From Prochlorococcus marinus XMU1410 (GTDB lineage: Bacteria; Cyanobacteriota; Cyanobacteriia; PCC-6307; Cyanobiaceae), in NCBI RefSeq assembly GCF_017696085.1, contig NZ_JAAORH010000003.1:372001-436000 (forward strand): 64,000 nt of DNA, given 5' to 3'. Below, in pieces: positions 10,839-21,466 of this stretch (the stretch's first letter is position 1; the number at the start of each line of letters is the position of its first letter). The translations under genes were made by a program, and so were the position numbers. The notes under the pieces are model-generated. The model was given only the letters and a program-made list of their open reading frames with translations. It did no database searches and had not been told where the DNA came from.

Positions 10839-11099
10839 CTATTTTTTAGAATCTTTTTCTTCTTTTTTCTCTTTTGATGTGTCTGAATTAGCTGAACCCA
10901 TTCCATATTTTTTCATAAACCTATCAACCCTACCTTCTGTATCAAGAATCTTCTGAGTTCCAGTGAAGAAGGGATGATTACCACTCCATACATCAACATG
11001 TAATTCGGGCTGCGTTGAGCCAGTAGTCATTACAACTTCTCCATTACAAAAAACTTTTGCGTCTGGATACCATTTTGGGTGTATTTCGGATTTTGGCAT
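10839..11099 (-). CDS. rpmE: 50S ribosomal protein L31
   Basis: An 86-residue L31 starting MPKSEIHPKWY. It has one cysteine only (FCNGEV) and lacks the CxxC pairs, so it is the zinc-free type. The body GNHPFFTGTQKILDTEGRVDRFMKKYG is typical. A charged tail KEKKEEKDSKK ends it. An upstream ATG at 11159 would overlap rpsI and is less likely. It sits 13 bases after rpsI and ahead of prfA. Confidence 0.95.
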   Translation of the reverse strand: MPKSEIHPKWYPDAKVFCNGEVVMTTGSTQPELHVDVWSGNHPFFTGTQKILDTEGRVDRFMKKYGMGSANSDTSKEKKEEKDSKK

Positions 11100-11112
11100 A
11101 ATTTGAATTCCT

Positions 11113-11523
11113 TTAACGTTTGGAGAATTGAGGAGCTTTTCTTGCTTTTTTAAGACCATATTTTCTTCTTTCCTTAGCTCTAGGATCTCTGCTGAGATGA
11201 CCTTCAGTTTTTAGAGGTTTTCTATTGTCGGGAGATAATTCGCAAAGTGCTCTTGCTGCTCCTTGCTTAATAGCATCTGCTTGACCTGTCAATCCACCAC
11301 CAAAAACGTTAACAAGAATATCATAGGAATTTTCAAGGCCTAATGTTTGCAAAGGTGCTTTTATTGAATTTAAGTGGAGAGGGTTAAAGTTTAAGTAATC
11401 ATCTCCAGAACGACCATTAATTTTTATTAGTCCATTTCCTGGTATCAAGCGTACTCTAGCTACTGAAGTTTTTCTTCTTCCAGTTCCCCAATACACAGCT
11501 TTGTTTTTTATTTGACTGTTCAT
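11113..11523 (-). CDS. rpsI: 30S ribosomal protein S9
   Basis: A 136-residue S9 with the N-terminal [14 protein letters not shown] and the conserved basic C-terminus ending [14 protein letters not shown], whose last arginine reaches the P-site tRNA. It follows rplM by 10 bases, the usual L13-S9 pairing. Confidence 0.98.
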   Translation of the reverse strand: MNSQIKNKAVYWGTGRRKTSVARVRLIPGNGLIKINGRSGDDYLNFNPLHLNSIKAPLQTLGLENSYDILVNVFGGGLTGQADAIKQGAARALCELSPDNRKPLKTEGHLSRDPRAKERRKYGLKKARKAPQFSKR

Positions 11524-11533
11524 TTTGATAAAT

Positions 11534-11965
11534 TTAACTATTTAATAATACAGGATTCTGAGCAGCATGAGGATGATCAGCACCTTTATAAACTTTTAAT
11601 TTTTTAAATTGCTGTCTTCCTAAAGAGTTATGTGGCAGCATACCCTTAACAGCTTGCTCGATGATTCTTTCAGGAATTCTTTCTTGTAGAGACTCAAATT
11701 TTTCAATTTTCATTCCTCCTGGTCTTCCAGAATGTCTTCTATACAATTTTTGTGATGCTTTTTTACCTGTTACCTCAACTTTTTCAGCATTAACTACAAT
11801 TACGAAATCTCCAGTATCTAAATGAGGTGTAAATGTAGGTTTATTCTTACCTCTTAAAACAGTTGCGATTTCTGTAGCAAGTCTCCCAAGTGTCTTATCT
11901 TTTGCGTCAACTAAAAACCAATTTCTTTTAATGGTTTCTAATGATGGAGTAATTGTTTTATTCAT
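11534..11965 (-). CDS. rplM: 50S ribosomal protein L13
   Basis: A 143-residue L13 with [17 protein letters not shown] at the start, [17 protein letters not shown] in the middle and [14 protein letters not shown] near the end, all family signatures. It is an early-assembly 23S rRNA binder. It is separated from truA by 115 bases, so an internal promoter for rplM-rpsI-rpmE-prfA is possible there. Confidence 0.98.
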   Translation of the reverse strand: MNKTITPSLETIKRNWFLVDAKDKTLGRLATEIATVLRGKNKPTFTPHLDTGDFVIVVNAEKVEVTGKKASQKLYRRHSGRPGGMKIEKFESLQERIPERIIEQAVKGMLPHNSLGRQQFKKLKVYKGADHPHAAQNPVLLNS

Positions 11966-12080
11966 TTACCAAATTTATAAAAATAAATTTAAAGTTAGTT
12001 TTAAATTCTACCTTATTAGATGAATATTAAACAACAGTTTTGAATGATTTACGTAAAAAATTTGATTAATTAAACTTTAC

Positions 12081-12887
12081 TTAAGAAAAACCCTTAATTA
12101 AAAATACAGGAAACAAATCATTGTTATTTATCTTTTTAAAAACATTTTCTTCATAAACAGCATTTACAAAACATAACCCCTTAGCTGGAGCAGATTCTTT
12201 AACATCATTTTTCTTTTTGTTAACCCATCTATCTGTAAAAATTTCTGGGGATATTTTTTTTTCTCCAACCAAAACTAGTTGACCAACAATTAAACGGACC
12301 ATTCCATATAGAAAACCAGTAGCTTTAATATCAATTAAAATCAAATCTTCTACTCTTTTAATATCTATATTTTTTATTTTTGTAATAGAGTTTGTTCTAT
12401 TACTTCCACTTTTCTGAAAAGCAAAAAAATCGTGTTCGCCTTTCATTGTCTTAGATGCATTAAACATTAAAACTTCATCTAATGATTTTTGATATCTATG
12501 CCATGACCAATTATTGATAAACAAATTAGGGAATTTACTGTTATTGATGACATAACGATAATGTCTATATGTTGCTGAATAGCATGCATGCCAACTATCT
12601 TTAACCTCAACTGATTCCAAGATCCTAATTGTTGAGGGTAAAAGACCATTTAAAACATCAGAATAACTATTCCCTGGTATTACAAAATCAATATCAAAGT
12701 GTACTACTTGCCCTGATGCATGAACCCCAGCATCAGTCCTTCCTGCCGCAAAAGTCTTTACTGTATGATTTGTAATCTTTAAGAGAGCTCTTTCTAGAAT
12801 TTCTTGGACTGTAGTTGCATTTTTTTGTTTTTGCCAACCGGAATAGTGAGATCCATCATATTGGACTAGTAAAGCTACCCTTTTCAA
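12081..12887 (-). CDS. truA: tRNA pseudouridine synthase A
   Basis: TruA makes pseudouridine at positions 38-40 of the tRNA anticodon stem. The 268-residue protein has the catalytic motif FAAGRTDAGVHASGQVVHF with the active-site Asp in GRTDAGVH, YDGSHYSGWQKQ at the N-terminus and FLYGMVRLIVG near the C-terminus. The start is TTG at 12887, directly before KRVALLVQYDG. It follows rplQ by 42 bases, the usual cyanobacterial position after L17. Confidence 0.96.
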   Translation of the reverse strand: MKRVALLVQYDGSHYSGWQKQKNATTVQEILERALLKITNHTVKTFAAGRTDAGVHASGQVVHFDIDFVIPGNSYSDVLNGLLPSTIRILESVEVKDSWHACYSATYRHYRYVINNSKFPNLFINNWSWHRYQKSLDEVLMFNASKTMKGEHDFFAFQKSGSNRTNSITKIKNIDIKRVEDLILIDIKATGFLYGMVRLIVGQLVLVGEKKISPEIFTDRWVNKKKNDVKESAPAKGLCFVNAVYEENVFKKINNNDLFPVFLIKGFS

Positions 12888-12929
12888 AAGTTATTTTCTG
12901 TCAAAGGCCCCTATATTAACTTAACCAGC

Positions 12930-13280
12930 TTAAACAAGCTCGATTATGGCCATTTGAGCGTTATCACCTTTTCTAGATACTGTTCTGACTATGCGTGTAT
13001 AACCACCTTTTCTATCTCCATATCTTTCCTTTGCTTTTTCAAATAGTGAATGAACTAATTTCTTATCATAGATATATCCAATAGCCCTTCTCCTGGAAGC
13101 CAAACTTCCCTCTTTGGCGAGTGAAATCATTCTTTCAGCTTCATTTCTTAAAGCTTTTGCCCTAGCTTTAGTTGTCGTTACTCTACCTTCTCTAATTAGT
13201 TGTGTAGTTAAACCTCTTAGAAGTGCTTTCCTCTGGTCAGCAGGTTTACTTAATAATGGAATTCTAAGTTGATGTCGCAT
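12930..13280 (-). CDS. rplQ: 50S ribosomal protein L17
   Basis: A 116-residue L17 with [20 protein letters not shown] at the start and the [17 protein letters not shown] segment. Cyanobacterial L17 lacks the long C-terminal extension of some bacteria, and this one ends at AQMAIIELV as expected. It follows rpoA by 14 bases. Confidence 0.97.
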   Translation of the reverse strand: MRHQLRIPLLSKPADQRKALLRGLTTQLIREGRVTTTKARAKALRNEAERMISLAKEGSLASRRRAIGYIYDKKLVHSLFEKAKERYGDRKGGYTRIVRTVSRKGDNAQMAIIELV

Positions 13281-13294
13281 AATCTTAAAAATTG

Positions 13295-14233
13295 TTAAAC
13301 AGATGTTCTGCTTTGTGGAATAGAAATGCCGATGCGCTCTAGAGCCTCAATAACCTCATCTGCAGATTTAGAGCCAAAGTTTTTAATTTCAAGAAGATCT
13401 TCATAACTGAAGCCCATTAAATCCGAAACCGAGTTAACTTGAGCCCTTTTCAAACAATTATATGCTCTAACGGACAAGTTTAGTTCCTCAAGAGGAATTT
13501 GAGCTTCAGGAGATGGTTCAGGTTCTTCAGGAATTTCCTCAACCATTGTTACAGTAGCAAGAGGTTGAAAGAGTTCTATTAACTGATTTGCAGCTTCAGC
13601 AATAGCATCGTCAGGACTTGTTGAGCCATCTGTTACTACTTCCATCTTTAATCTTTCTCTTCCTGTTCCTCCTTCTGCTACAGCAGTTTCATCAATAGTA
13701 AAATTCACTCTCTTAACTGGCATAAATACAGCATCTATTTGAAGTAAATCAATAGCAGTTGTTTCTTCACTCTTACGGTCTACTGGTCTATATCCAGTAC
13801 CTCTTTCAACATGGATTTCCAGCTCTAAGTTATGACCCTCTTGAATAGTTGCGATAGGTTTTTCACCATCAACAATTTCAACTTGAGAGGAGAATTGGAT
13901 GTCATTCGCCTTCACCTCCATTGGACCGCTAGCTACTAACCTACCGATTTCGAGCTCTGGATTAGAACTATTTATTGATAGTTGCTTGCAATTCAGAAGA
14001 ATATCTAAAACGTCTTCTCTTACTCCAGGTATAGTGGCATATTCATGATTAATTCCTGCTATTCTTACTGCAGTCACTGCACTCCCTTCTAGTCCTCCCA
14101 TAAGGACTCTTCTAAGAGAATTACCCAAAGTTGTAGCTTGTCCCCTTTCTAGAGGGCCAATTAAAAAAGTTCCTGTTTGGGAGCGATCATCTGCTATTTG
14201 ATGGTCGATTCTGTCAATCTGGTATTGCAACAC
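13295..14233 (-). CDS. rpoA: RNA polymerase alpha subunit
   Basis: A 312-residue alpha subunit. The N-terminal domain carries [24 protein letters not shown], used for dimerisation and binding beta/beta-prime. The C-terminal domain (from about residue 245, [25 protein letters not shown]) carries the DNA- and activator-binding helix-hairpin-helix. The start is GTG at 14233, with a TTG one codon later. The 56-base gap to rpsK contains a striking C9A9 run on the coding strand. Confidence 0.98.
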   Translation of the reverse strand: MLQYQIDRIDHQIADDRSQTGTFLIGPLERGQATTLGNSLRRVLMGGLEGSAVTAVRIAGINHEYATIPGVREDVLDILLNCKQLSINSSNPELEIGRLVASGPMEVKANDIQFSSQVEIVDGEKPIATIQEGHNLELEIHVERGTGYRPVDRKSEETTAIDLLQIDAVFMPVKRVNFTIDETAVAEGGTGRERLKMEVVTDGSTSPDDAIAEAANQLIELFQPLATVTMVEEIPEEPEPSPEAQIPLEELNLSVRAYNCLKRAQVNSVSDLMGFSYEDLLEIKNFGSKSADEVIEALERIGISIPQSRTSV

Positions 14234-14254
14234 GGAAAATAATGAGGTTAAGAA

Positions 14255-14272
14255 TTTTTTTTTGGGGGGGGG
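14255..14272. repeat. T9G9 homopolymer pair between rpsK and rpoA
   Basis: Nine T (14255-14263) are followed by nine G (14264-14272) on the plus strand. On the transcribed sense strand this reads C9A9, 22 bases before the rpoA GTG. A nine-base G/C run is very unusual in such AT-rich DNA. The exact length could differ between cells or be a sequencing uncertainty. Confidence 0.9.
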
Positions 14273-14289
14273 TTGAGAATGGTTAAGAT

Positions 14290-14682
14290 CTAAACGCGTC
14301 TTCGTTTAGGTCTTCTACATCCATTATGAGGTAATGGAGTAACATCTCTTATTAGAGTTATTTCTAATCCGGCCACTTGTAAAGCTCTTATGGCCGTTTC
14401 CCTACCTGCACCAGGTCCTCTAACAAGTACTTCTATTTGTCTCATACCTTGATCAAGTGCTCTTCTTGCTGCAGCTTCAGCAGCTGTTTGAGCAGCAAAT
14501 GGCGTACCTTTCCTAGCACCTTTAAACCCACTAGCGCCTGCAGAAGACCAAGAAATTACATGACCAGAAGTGTCAGTGATTGAGACAATAGTATTATTAA
14601 ATGTGCTTTGAATATGTACCACGCCATTAGGTACATTACGTTTAGATTTCTTTGAACCTGTTTTTTTTACTGTAGCTGCCAT
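14290..14682 (-). CDS. rpsK: 30S ribosomal protein S11
   Basis: A 130-residue S11 with [19 protein letters not shown] and the C-terminal motif [19 protein letters not shown] that lies in the mRNA exit region of the 30S platform. It lies between rpsM and rpoA in the alpha-operon order. Confidence 0.98.
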   Translation of the reverse strand: MAATVKKTGSKKSKRNVPNGVVHIQSTFNNTIVSITDTSGHVISWSSAGASGFKGARKGTPFAAQTAAEAAARRALDQGMRQIEVLVRGPGAGRETAIRALQVAGLEITLIRDVTPLPHNGCRRPKRRRV

Positions 14683-14726
14683 GATGTTTGAATTTAATAC
14701 TTCAATTTGTTAATAGATTTAGTTAA

Positions 14727-15092
14727 TTATTTTTTTCTTCCAGCAACTGTTTTCCTCGAACCCCGTCTAGTTCTTGCATTGGTTCTAGTTCTTTGACCTC
14801 TTACTGGAAGACTCATTCTATGTCTTCTTCCTCTTACACATCCTATATCTTGCAGACGTTTTAAAGCCATTCCCTCTTTTCTTCTCAAATCCCCTTCTAA
14901 AGTGAATTCTTCTGTAGCGCCTCTGAGCTTTTGAACATCAGAATCTGAAAGGTCTTTGACGCGAGTATCAGGGTTTACACCCGTATTAGCAAGAATTAGC
15001 TTTGATCTCGTTAAACCAATTCCATAGACGTATGTAAGTGCAATTTCAACTCGCTTTTCGCGAGGTATGTCAATTCCTGCAATCCTGGCCAC
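14727..15092 (-). CDS. rpsM: 30S ribosomal protein S13
   Basis: A 121-residue S13: (M)[20 protein letters not shown] at the start and a basic C-terminal tail with [14 protein letters not shown], which contacts P-site tRNA. The start codon is GTG at 15092. It follows rpmJ by 41 bases. Confidence 0.97.
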   Translation of the reverse strand: MARIAGIDIPREKRVEIALTYVYGIGLTRSKLILANTGVNPDTRVKDLSDSDVQKLRGATEEFTLEGDLRRKEGMALKRLQDIGCVRGRRHRMSLPVRGQRTRTNARTRRGSRKTVAGRKK

Positions 15093-15133
15093 GTGTTTTG
15101 AATAAGTAAAAGTTTGAATTTAAGGGTTGAAAT

Positions 15134-15250
15134 TTAACCCTGACGCTGTTTATTACGAGGTCTTTTCTTGTTAATAACATAGATTTTACCTCTTCTCCTC
15201 ACGATCTGATCGTCAGGACTAATTTTTTTGACTGAAGATCTGACCTTCAT
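15134..15250 (-). CDS. rpmJ: 50S ribosomal protein L36
   Basis: A 38-residue L36 read directly from the minus strand: [20 protein letters not shown], then [18 protein letters not shown]. The normal C-x2-C zinc ligands are absent (SSVKKIS where CKPMC-like sequence often occurs, and no histidine), so it is the zinc-free form. It lies between adk and rpsM, its standard position. It is short and easily missed by size cut-offs. Confidence 0.95.
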   Translation of the reverse strand: MKVRSSVKKISPDDQIVRRRGKIYVINKKRPRNKQRQG

Positions 15251-15295
15251 AGGGGTTTAACAAATAAAACGTTAATACTATATTCTACATCATCA

Positions 15296-15844
15296 TCAAG
15301 CCATTTTTTGTTTGATATCAGAGGAAATGGTTTTTAAATCTCTATCAGCATCAATATATTCTAACAATGAGAGATCTTTAAAATGTTGAATCAATGGTTC
15401 TGTAGTTTTTTTATAAATATCAACTCTTGTCCTAATTGTCTCTTCTGTATCGTCTTTTCTCCCTCTTAAAAGCAAACGCTGAATTAGTACTTCTTCGGGA
15501 ATATCTAAGTAAAAAACCAATTCCAAAGGTTGATTTATTTCATTTAAGACTTCATTTAATGAATTGGCTTGAGATAAATTTCTTGGGTAACCATCTAGAA
15601 TCCAACCTTTATTATCCTTGACTAAATTTTGTCTTACTATCTTTAATACTAGTTCATCACTAACAAGTTCCCCTCGATTCATAATATCTTTTACCTGAAT
15701 ACCAAGGGCAGTATTCATTTCGATTTCTTTTCTTAATAATTCACCCGTAGAAAGGTGTAAATAAGAATTACTTTGACTTAGCAATTCCGCTTGAGTCCCT
15801 TTCCCTGCTCCAGGAGCTCCTAAAAATAGTATATGTTTCTTCAT
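15296..15844 (-). CDS. adk: Adenylate kinase
   Basis: Adenylate kinase converts AMP + ATP to 2 ADP. The 182-residue protein has the P-loop [10 protein letters not shown] near residue 9, HLSTGELLR, the [13 protein letters not shown] motif for AMP binding and LLRGRKDD in the lid. It is the short form without the large zinc-type lid insertion. The ATG overlaps the secY stop by one base, so the two are translationally linked. Confidence 0.97.
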   Translation of the reverse strand: MKKHILFLGAPGAGKGTQAELLSQSNSYLHLSTGELLRKEIEMNTALGIQVKDIMNRGELVSDELVLKIVRQNLVKDNKGWILDGYPRNLSQANSLNEVLNEINQPLELVFYLDIPEEVLIQRLLLRGRKDDTEETIRTRVDIYKKTTEPLIQHFKDLSLLEYIDADRDLKTISSDIKQKMA

Positions 15845-17163
15845 TAATTGTTAATTAATCCCTCATACCTTTGTGAAATAACATAAGTTTGAATTTGCTT
15901 AGCAGTATCTATAGCAACACCCACAAGAATAAGTAATGAAGTTGCTCCTAGACCTTGAAAGGTCTGAACATTTGTAGCTCTCTCTACTGCAGCAGGGATT
16001 ATAGCGACTGAACCCAGAAATAATCCTCCCAATAAAGTCAACCTATTTTGTATGCCTGATAGGTAATTTGCTGTATTAGTTCCTGGTCTAACTCCCGGTA
16101 TCGCTACTCCTCCTTTTTTTAAATTTGAAGCTACATCAACTGGATTGATAGTAAGAGATGCATAAAAATAGGAAAACCCCAAAATCAAGGAGAAGAATGT
16201 AAGAGCATATGGCCATGGATTAGAAGACCCTGGATTTAAACTACTGGCTAACTTGATTAAGACTGGATTACCCGTAACATTTGCAATAGTAATAGGTAAA
16301 AAGATTAAAGCAGATGCAAATATGATAGGCATGACTCCTCCTGCATTTAATTTCAAAGGTAAATAACTTTGCCTCGTAGGAAGTAGTGTTGAACTTCCTA
16401 TCTGCCTTTTTGCACTAACAATAGGAATGCGTCTTGCTCCCTCCTGGACAAAAATGATCCCAACAATTGTCAGTAAAAATACTCCAAGTAAAACTGCTAT
16501 ACCTAAAACATCTCCTCTATCACCAGTTTGAGCTTTTTCAATGGTTGAACTTAGAGCCTTAGGTAAAGTCGAAACAATATTCAAAAAAATTACCAATGAA
16601 GCTCCTTGACCTATCCCTTTCTCCGTAATAATTTCACTAAACCACATAACTAACATTGAGCCAGTAACTAAGGCAATGGAGGTTTGCAGGACAAATGTAG
16701 TTTCACTTATTCCCTGAATAGCATATTGTTTGAGAATTAAGGAAAAAATTATACTTTGCAAAAACCCCCATCCTAATGAAACATATCTAGTTATTTGAGC
16801 AATTTTTCTTCTTCCCGCTTCTCCTTCATTTTTTTGTAAATCTTCAAGCACAGGCAATGAAGCTGTGAGAAGCTGAATAATAATTGATGCGTTGATAAAG
16901 GGAAGAATGCCTAATGCGAATATTCCTAAAGTTGAAATTCCTCCTCCAGTAAAAATATCTAAAAAGCCTATTAATTGCCCCCCCTGATCTATAAAACTTT
17001 TAAAAGCAACCCTATCAATACCAGGCATAGGGATATATATACCAAGTCTTACTAAAAGGAGGAGACCTAGAGTAGTTAAAACTCTACTCCTTAACTCTTT
17101 ATTTAAAAATAATTGAGAAAGTATTTCAGAAGCGCTAGGATTTCTACTTTTGTTGACAAACAT
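15844..17163 (-). CDS. secY: Preprotein translocase subunit SecY
   Basis: The central channel of the Sec translocon in plasma and thylakoid membranes. The 439-residue protein has about ten membrane segments, the plug-proximal [11 protein letters not shown] region, and signature segments such as [15 protein letters not shown] and [13 protein letters not shown], the latter in the ribosome- and SecA-binding cytoplasmic loop. It lies between rplO and adk in the spc operon. Confidence 0.97.
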   Translation of the reverse strand: MFVNKSRNPSASEILSQLFLNKELRSRVLTTLGLLLLVRLGIYIPMPGIDRVAFKSFIDQGGQLIGFLDIFTGGGISTLGIFALGILPFINASIIIQLLTASLPVLEDLQKNEGEAGRRKIAQITRYVSLGWGFLQSIIFSLILKQYAIQGISETTFVLQTSIALVTGSMLVMWFSEIITEKGIGQGASLVIFLNIVSTLPKALSSTIEKAQTGDRGDVLGIAVLLGVFLLTIVGIIFVQEGARRIPIVSAKRQIGSSTLLPTRQSYLPLKLNAGGVMPIIFASALIFLPITIANVTGNPVLIKLASSLNPGSSNPWPYALTFFSLILGFSYFYASLTINPVDVASNLKKGGVAIPGVRPGTNTANYLSGIQNRLTLLGGLFLGSVAIIPAAVERATNVQTFQGLGATSLLILVGVAIDTAKQIQTYVISQRYEGLINN

Positions 17164-17192
17164 TTTTAAGCTTACCTAAATTTTTAGTAAAT

Positions 17193-17651
17193 TTATTTAT
17201 TATTTATAAGCTCGCAGGATCCACCAGCGTCCTCAATTTTTTGTTTTGCAACTTTTGTAAATGCATGAGCTTGGACTTTTAACTTTACATTAAGCTTTCC
17301 GTTACCAAGGATTTTTAAAGGAAATTTTGGCTTGAAGATTAATCCTTTCTTAACTAGTGAGTCTAGGTTAACAGTATCGTTATCTTTGAAATCATTTAAT
17401 TTTTCTAAATTAATTATGGAAAAGTTCTTTTGATTAATTATTTCAAAGTGCTTTAATTTTGGAACTCTTCTATATAAAGGCATTTGGCCCCCTTCAAAAC
17501 CTGGACGTGTAGGTCTTCCGGAACGTGACTTTTGTCCTCTCATTCCAAAACCACATGATGCACCCTGACCGGCTGCAATTCCTCTACCCTTTCTTAATTT
17601 TTTCTTTCTCGAGCCAGAGTTTGATTTAAGTGTATTTAATGCTGAAGTCAT
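17193..17651 (-). CDS. rplO: 50S ribosomal protein L15
   Basis: A 152-residue L15 with the basic, glycine-rich N-terminal extension ([20 protein letters not shown], then [11 protein letters not shown]) that threads into the 23S rRNA. ATG 17651 ([13 protein letters not shown]) is preferred over 17675, which overlaps rpsE. L30 (rpmD), which lies between S5 and L15 in many bacteria, is absent here as is usual in cyanobacteria. Confidence 0.97.
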   Translation of the reverse strand: MTSALNTLKSNSGSRKKKLRKGRGIAAGQGASCGFGMRGQKSRSGRPTRPGFEGGQMPLYRRVPKLKHFEIINQKNFSIINLEKLNDFKDNDTVNLDSLVKKGLIFKPKFPLKILGNGKLNVKLKVQAHAFTKVAKQKIEDAGGSCELINNK

Positions 17652-17655
17652 AATT

Positions 17656-18276
17656 TTAAGAATAGAGCTGTTCAAGTGAGATGCCTCTCTCCCTAGAGGC
17701 GGATTTGTGTGTTCTTAATTGAGAAAGAGCTACCATAGCAGCTCTAGCATTATTCAAAGGTGTTTTACTACCCAATCTTTTTGCTAAAACATTTTTTATG
17801 CCGGCTAATTCTAAAACTGTTCTTATTGAGCCACCAGCAATTACACCTGTACCTGGGGCAGCTGGTCTAATTAAAACATTAGCAGCACCATCTCGACCTA
17901 AAGATAAAGTCGGTATTGAATTACTTGGGGTTAAAGGCACCCTAACAAGATTCTTTTTACCATCTGAAACTCCCTTTCTCACCGCACCAATAACATCCCC
18001 TGCTTTACCAACTCCAACTCCAACTTGACCTTTTTCGTTGCCTACTACAACAATTGCTCTAAAACTCATTTTTTTTCCACCTTTAACAGTCTTAGAAACG
18101 CGTCGAATTTGAACAACTCTTTCTTGCCAATCAGAATCTCTCTCTAGATTTTTTGAATCACCTCTTCTATTTCTTTTTCGATCATTACGATTATTCTTTT
18201 TTTGTTCTACAGGCGTAGCTCCAGGAACATTATCGTTCTTGGATTGAATTTCTTGTTTTGTTGGAGTGTCAGTCAT
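17656..18276 (-). CDS. rpsE: 30S ribosomal protein S5
   Basis: A 206-residue S5. A hydrophilic, low-complexity N-terminal extension (about residues 1-48, many Lys, Asn, Asp) precedes the dsRNA-like domain [20 protein letters not shown] and the C-terminal domain with [17 protein letters not shown]. The long N-terminus is typical of cyanobacterial S5. S5 helps decoding accuracy and helicase action at the mRNA entry channel. Confidence 0.97.
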   Translation of the reverse strand: MTDTPTKQEIQSKNDNVPGATPVEQKKNNRNDRKRNRRGDSKNLERDSDWQERVVQIRRVSKTVKGGKKMSFRAIVVVGNEKGQVGVGVGKAGDVIGAVRKGVSDGKKNLVRVPLTPSNSIPTLSLGRDGAANVLIRPAAPGTGVIAGGSIRTVLELAGIKNVLAKRLGSKTPLNNARAAMVALSQLRTHKSASRERGISLEQLYS

Positions 18277-18292
18277 AGTAAAAAATTAAGAG

Positions 18293-18661
18293 TTAGAATT
18301 CTAGGCCAGCTTCACGAGCAGCATCTGCAAGTGCCTTTACTCTACCGTGATATAAATTACCTCCACGGTCAAAAATTACTTGCTTAATACCTTTTTTTAT
18401 CGCTCTCTTTGCTAATAATTTTCCAACAATGGAAGAAGAATTACAATCAGAAGGTAATTTCTCAGATTTTTCTCTTAGTTCTTTATCAACAGTTGAAGCT
18501 GAGCAAATAGTTTTTTGAGCGCTATCATCTATAACCTGAGCATAAATATGGTTATTAGAGCGAAAAACAGACAATCTTGGACGAGTTGCATCTCCAATTA
18601 AGAATCTCCTTAATCTTCTATGTCTTTTTTGGGTTTGTAATTTCCTGGAAAGTTTGGTCAT
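18293..18661 (-). CDS. rplR: 50S ribosomal protein L18
   Basis: A 122-residue L18, the 5S rRNA binder of the central protuberance. [20 protein letters not shown] and [20 protein letters not shown] are family signatures. It follows rplF by 14 bases. Confidence 0.97.
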   Translation of the reverse strand: MTKLSRKLQTQKRHRRLRRFLIGDATRPRLSVFRSNNHIYAQVIDDSAQKTICSASTVDKELREKSEKLPSDCNSSSIVGKLLAKRAIKKGIKQVIFDRGGNLYHGRVKALADAAREAGLEF

Positions 18662-18675
18662 TTGTTTAATTGGAA

Positions 18676-19215
18676 TTATTTTTTGCCAGATTTACCAGCT
18701 TTTCTGAGAATTCTCTCATCATGATATTTAATTCCTTTACCTTTATATGGTTCTGGAGGTCTAATTGATCTGATTTTTGCTGCTTCATTACCAACAATTT
18801 CCTTATCAATTCCAGATACAGTAACGTTTGTATTACTCTCAACCTTGTATGTTATACCATCAGGGGGGATCATTTCTATAGGATGACTATATCCTGCACT
18901 AACAACTAGATTTTTACCTTTTACTTGTGCTCTCGATCCAACGCCTACAATTTCAAGTTTTTTTGAATAACCTTGACTAACCCCTTCAACCATATTTGCA
19001 ATTAAAGCTCTACATAAACCATGTCTTTGCCTTGAAAGTATTTTGGTAGTAGTGGGACTTACAACAACAGTATTATCTTTTTTATCAAAACTAACTCCTT
19101 CTGGCATCTGACGTTTTAACTCACCCTTAGGGCCTTTAACTGTAACTGTTAATCCATCAAAATCAACAGATACTTTATCTGGTATTAGTACTGGTGTTTT
19201 CCCAATTCTTGACAT
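18676..19215 (-). CDS. rplF: 50S ribosomal protein L6
   Basis: A 179-residue L6 with two tandem L6 folds. [15 protein letters not shown] starts it, and [26 protein letters not shown] ends it in two overlapping signatures. AAGGAGGA lies seven bases before the ATG, a strong ribosome binding site. Confidence 0.98.
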   Translation of the reverse strand: MSRIGKTPVLIPDKVSVDFDGLTVTVKGPKGELKRQMPEGVSFDKKDNTVVVSPTTTKILSRQRHGLCRALIANMVEGVSQGYSKKLEIVGVGSRAQVKGKNLVVSAGYSHPIEMIPPDGITYKVESNTNVTVSGIDKEIVGNEAAKIRSIRPPEPYKGKGIKYHDERILRKAGKSGKK

Positions 19216-19227
19216 GATTAATCCTCC

Positions 19228-19629
19228 TTAATAAACATAGCAAAGTACTTCGCCACCTATACCTTGCTTCCTAGCATCACGATCACTCATGACACCTTTA
19301 GAAGTAGATATAATAGCAACTCCTAGACCCCCTAGTACTTTTGGTAAAGCTCTAGTATTTTTATAAATTCTCAGACCAGGTTTACTAACTCTTTGCATGG
19401 ATCGAATAGTAGGGAATTTATTCTTGCCACTATATTTCAGACCAAGTGTTATTTGTGACTTATAGCCTTCACCTTCTTCATTAATGTCAGAAATGAAACC
19501 CTCTTTTTGAAGCACTTTTGCAATACTTAGGGACATTTTTGAACTTGGGATTGATGTGGTTGTATGCTTTTTTTGACTCGCATTTCTAATTCGAGTAAGC
19601 ATATCTGAAATAGGATCGTGATTTGACAT
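19228..19629 (-). CDS. rpsH: 30S ribosomal protein S8
   Basis: A 133-residue S8 with [18 protein letters not shown] at the start and [20 protein letters not shown] near the end, the 16S rRNA helix 21 binding part. It follows rplE by nine bases. No S14 gene lies between L5 and S8, unlike in many bacteria. Confidence 0.98.
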   Translation of the reverse strand: MSNHDPISDMLTRIRNASQKKHTTTSIPSSKMSLSIAKVLQKEGFISDINEEGEGYKSQITLGLKYSGKNKFPTIRSMQRVSKPGLRIYKNTRALPKVLGGLGVAIISTSKGVMSDRDARKQGIGGEVLCYVY

Positions 19630-19638
19630 GGTTTTAAT

Positions 19639-20178
19639 TTAATTCTTACTAAAAGGCATTCCTAACTCTTGCAAGAGAGCTTTACCCTCTTGATCTGATC
19701 TCGCACTAGTGACAATAGTTATATCCATACCTCTTATTGAATCTATTTTATCAAAAGAGATTTCAGGAAAAATTAATTGCTCTTTCACTCCAACGGTGTA
19801 ATTCCCTCTCCCATCAAAACTTTTTGGATTAACTCCTCTAAAGTCTCTTATTCTTGGTAAAGCTAGATTTATAAATCTCTCTAAAAAGGAATACATCCTG
19901 TCACCTCTCAAAGTTACAGTACAACCAATTGGCATACCCTCACGAATTTTAAAACCCGCGATAGCTTTTTTGGCCCTAGTTACTAGTGCCTTTTGCCCTG
20001 TAATTGTTGCCATTTCATTCAAGGAAGCCTCTAAAGCTTTTGAATTTGAAGCTGCCTCACCAAGACCTCTGTTAACGTTGACTTTGACAACTTTAGGTAC
20101 TTGATGAATATTTTTAAGACCAAGGTCCTTTAAAAGTTTTGGTCTTATTGATTCTTTGTAGCGATTTTTTAGAGTCAT
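19639..20178 (-). CDS. rplE: 50S ribosomal protein L5
   Basis: A 179-residue L5 with [15 protein letters not shown] and [20 protein letters not shown], both typical. L5 binds 5S rRNA and contacts P-site tRNA. The gap to rplX is 74 bases, the largest inside this part of the cluster. Confidence 0.98.
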   Translation of the reverse strand: MTLKNRYKESIRPKLLKDLGLKNIHQVPKVVKVNVNRGLGEAASNSKALEASLNEMATITGQKALVTRAKKAIAGFKIREGMPIGCTVTLRGDRMYSFLERFINLALPRIRDFRGVNPKSFDGRGNYTVGVKEQLIFPEISFDKIDSIRGMDITIVTSARSDQEGKALLQELGMPFSKN

Positions 20179-20252
20179 AATTTTTTGTTAATTCTGGTCT
20201 TTGTCAGAATTGATAAATTAGAAAAAGTTGAAATCTGGTTTCTGATGAAAAA

Positions 20253-20609
20253 TTAATCAATTACTTCACCAGTTTTCTTCAATCTTCTTTTCTTAACCCC
20301 CTCTTTATCAATAAAGTATTCAATCTTACTTGTAAGATTTTTATCCTTTGAAAAAAACATTACATTTGATGCATGTAAAGATGCTTCTTCTGTAAGTATT
20401 CTTCCAGTTTCGCCTTCCTGAGTTGGTTTTACATGTTTAGTCCTAAGGTTAATTCCTTTAACTACAACTCTATTTTCAAGGGGGATAGTTTTTAAAACCT
20501 CTCCAGTTTTGCCCTTTTCTTTCCCATTAATTACCTTTACAAAATCTCCAGTTTTGATTCTCATTTTTATTCTTTGGAAATTATTCTTTTGTTTTAATGA
20601 ATCCAACAT
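20253..20609 (-). CDS. rplX: 50S ribosomal protein L24
   Basis: A 118-residue L24 with the KOW motif [20 protein letters not shown] and [16 protein letters not shown]. Sixteen residues ([16 protein letters not shown]) precede the usual MRIKTGD start. The longer start is chosen because its ATG directly abuts the rplN stop and has GGAGGTG (20616-20622) six bases upstream, inside the end of rplN. Confidence 0.95.
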   Translation of the reverse strand: MLDSLKQKNNFQRIKMRIKTGDFVKVINGKEKGKTGEVLKTIPLENRVVVKGINLRTKHVKPTQEGETGRILTEEASLHASNVMFFSKDKNLTSKIEYFIDKEGVKKRRLKKTGEVID

Positions 20610-20975
20610 TTAAATCACCTCCGGAGCAAGAGAAACAATTTTAGTATAATTTTTATCCCGCAGTTCTCTGGCTACAGGACCAAAAACTCTAGTACCTTTT
20701 GGATTCTTATCCTCATTAATCAAGACGGCAGCATTATCATCAAATCTGATTGAATTACCAGTATTTCTTCTTAATGTTGCTTTTGTTCTAACTATGACAG
20801 CTTTCACAACTTCAGATTTTTTAACTCCCATATTCGGAAGAGCATCTTTAACAGTTGCTACAATTACATCTCCAACATGTGCGTATCTTCTATTAGAACC
20901 TAAGACCCTAATACATTGGAGTCTTTTCGCTCCGCTATTATCAGCAACTGTTAAATAGGTTTCTTGTTGAATCAT
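20610..20975 (-). CDS. rplN: 50S ribosomal protein L14
   Basis: A 121-residue L14: [20 protein letters not shown] at the start and the signature around [22 protein letters not shown]. It forms part of the factor-binding and subunit-interface face. Its ATG overlaps the rpsQ stop (ATGA), and AAGGAGGT lies six to seven bases before the ATG. Confidence 0.98.
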
Positions 20976-21238
20976 TTTTTAACCTCCTTAATCTGGCTTG
21001 TTTTATTGAGGATCTCTTCTATTGCCCATCTTTTATGAGCGCTAAGAGGTCTAGTTTCTCTGATTTTAACTCGATCTCCTAAAACACATGTATTTTCAGG
21101 ATCATGAGCCTTATATCTCGTAGTTCTACTTACAATTTTTTTATAAGTAGGATGTGGATATCTGTTAATAACAGCAACAACAACTGTTTTATCCATTTTG
21201 TCGCTGACAACAGTACCAATTCTTTCTTTAAGTGCCAT
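20972..21238 (-). CDS. rpsQ: 30S ribosomal protein S17
   Basis: An 88-residue S17 with the OB fold: [16 protein letters not shown], then [22 protein letters not shown], the family signature. It overlaps rplN by four bases, indicating translational coupling. Confidence 0.97.
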
Positions 21239-21247
21239 AACTAATAA

Positions 21248-21466
21248 TTAATCAGAAGTAGTTTTAGAAGCAGATTGACTCTTACTGAGAGTTAGTAATT
21301 GCGCAACTTGTTTCTTGATGATTTTAAATTTATGAGTTTCATTGAGCTGTCTTGTAGCTTGCTTGAATCTCAAATCAAAAAGATCTTTTCTTAATTGGTT
21401 AATCTTTTCAGTGATTTGATCAGAATTTAATTTTTTAAATTCCTTAAGTGACTCTGAGTTTTTCAT
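21248..21466 (-). CDS. rpmC: 50S ribosomal protein L29
   Basis: A 72-residue L29, a helical hairpin near the peptide exit tunnel: [25 protein letters not shown] is the core. The Ser/Thr-rich tail ([12 protein letters not shown]) is slightly longer than in E. coli. GAGGAGGT precedes the ATG, which overlaps the rplP stop by four bases. Confidence 0.96.
   Translation of the reverse strand: MKNSESLKEFKKLNSDQITEKINQLRKDLFDLRFKQATRQLNETHKFKIIKKQVAQLLTLSKSQSASKTTSD

Noticed and set aside
11100-11159. N-terminal extension of L31
   Set aside because: It overlaps the end of rpsI and is not L31-like; MPKSEIHPKWY at 11099 is the family start.
17798-18028. Long open frames antisense to rpsE, rpsC, secY and other ribosomal genes
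   Set aside because: They are shadows of real genes on the opposite strand, without recognisable protein features.
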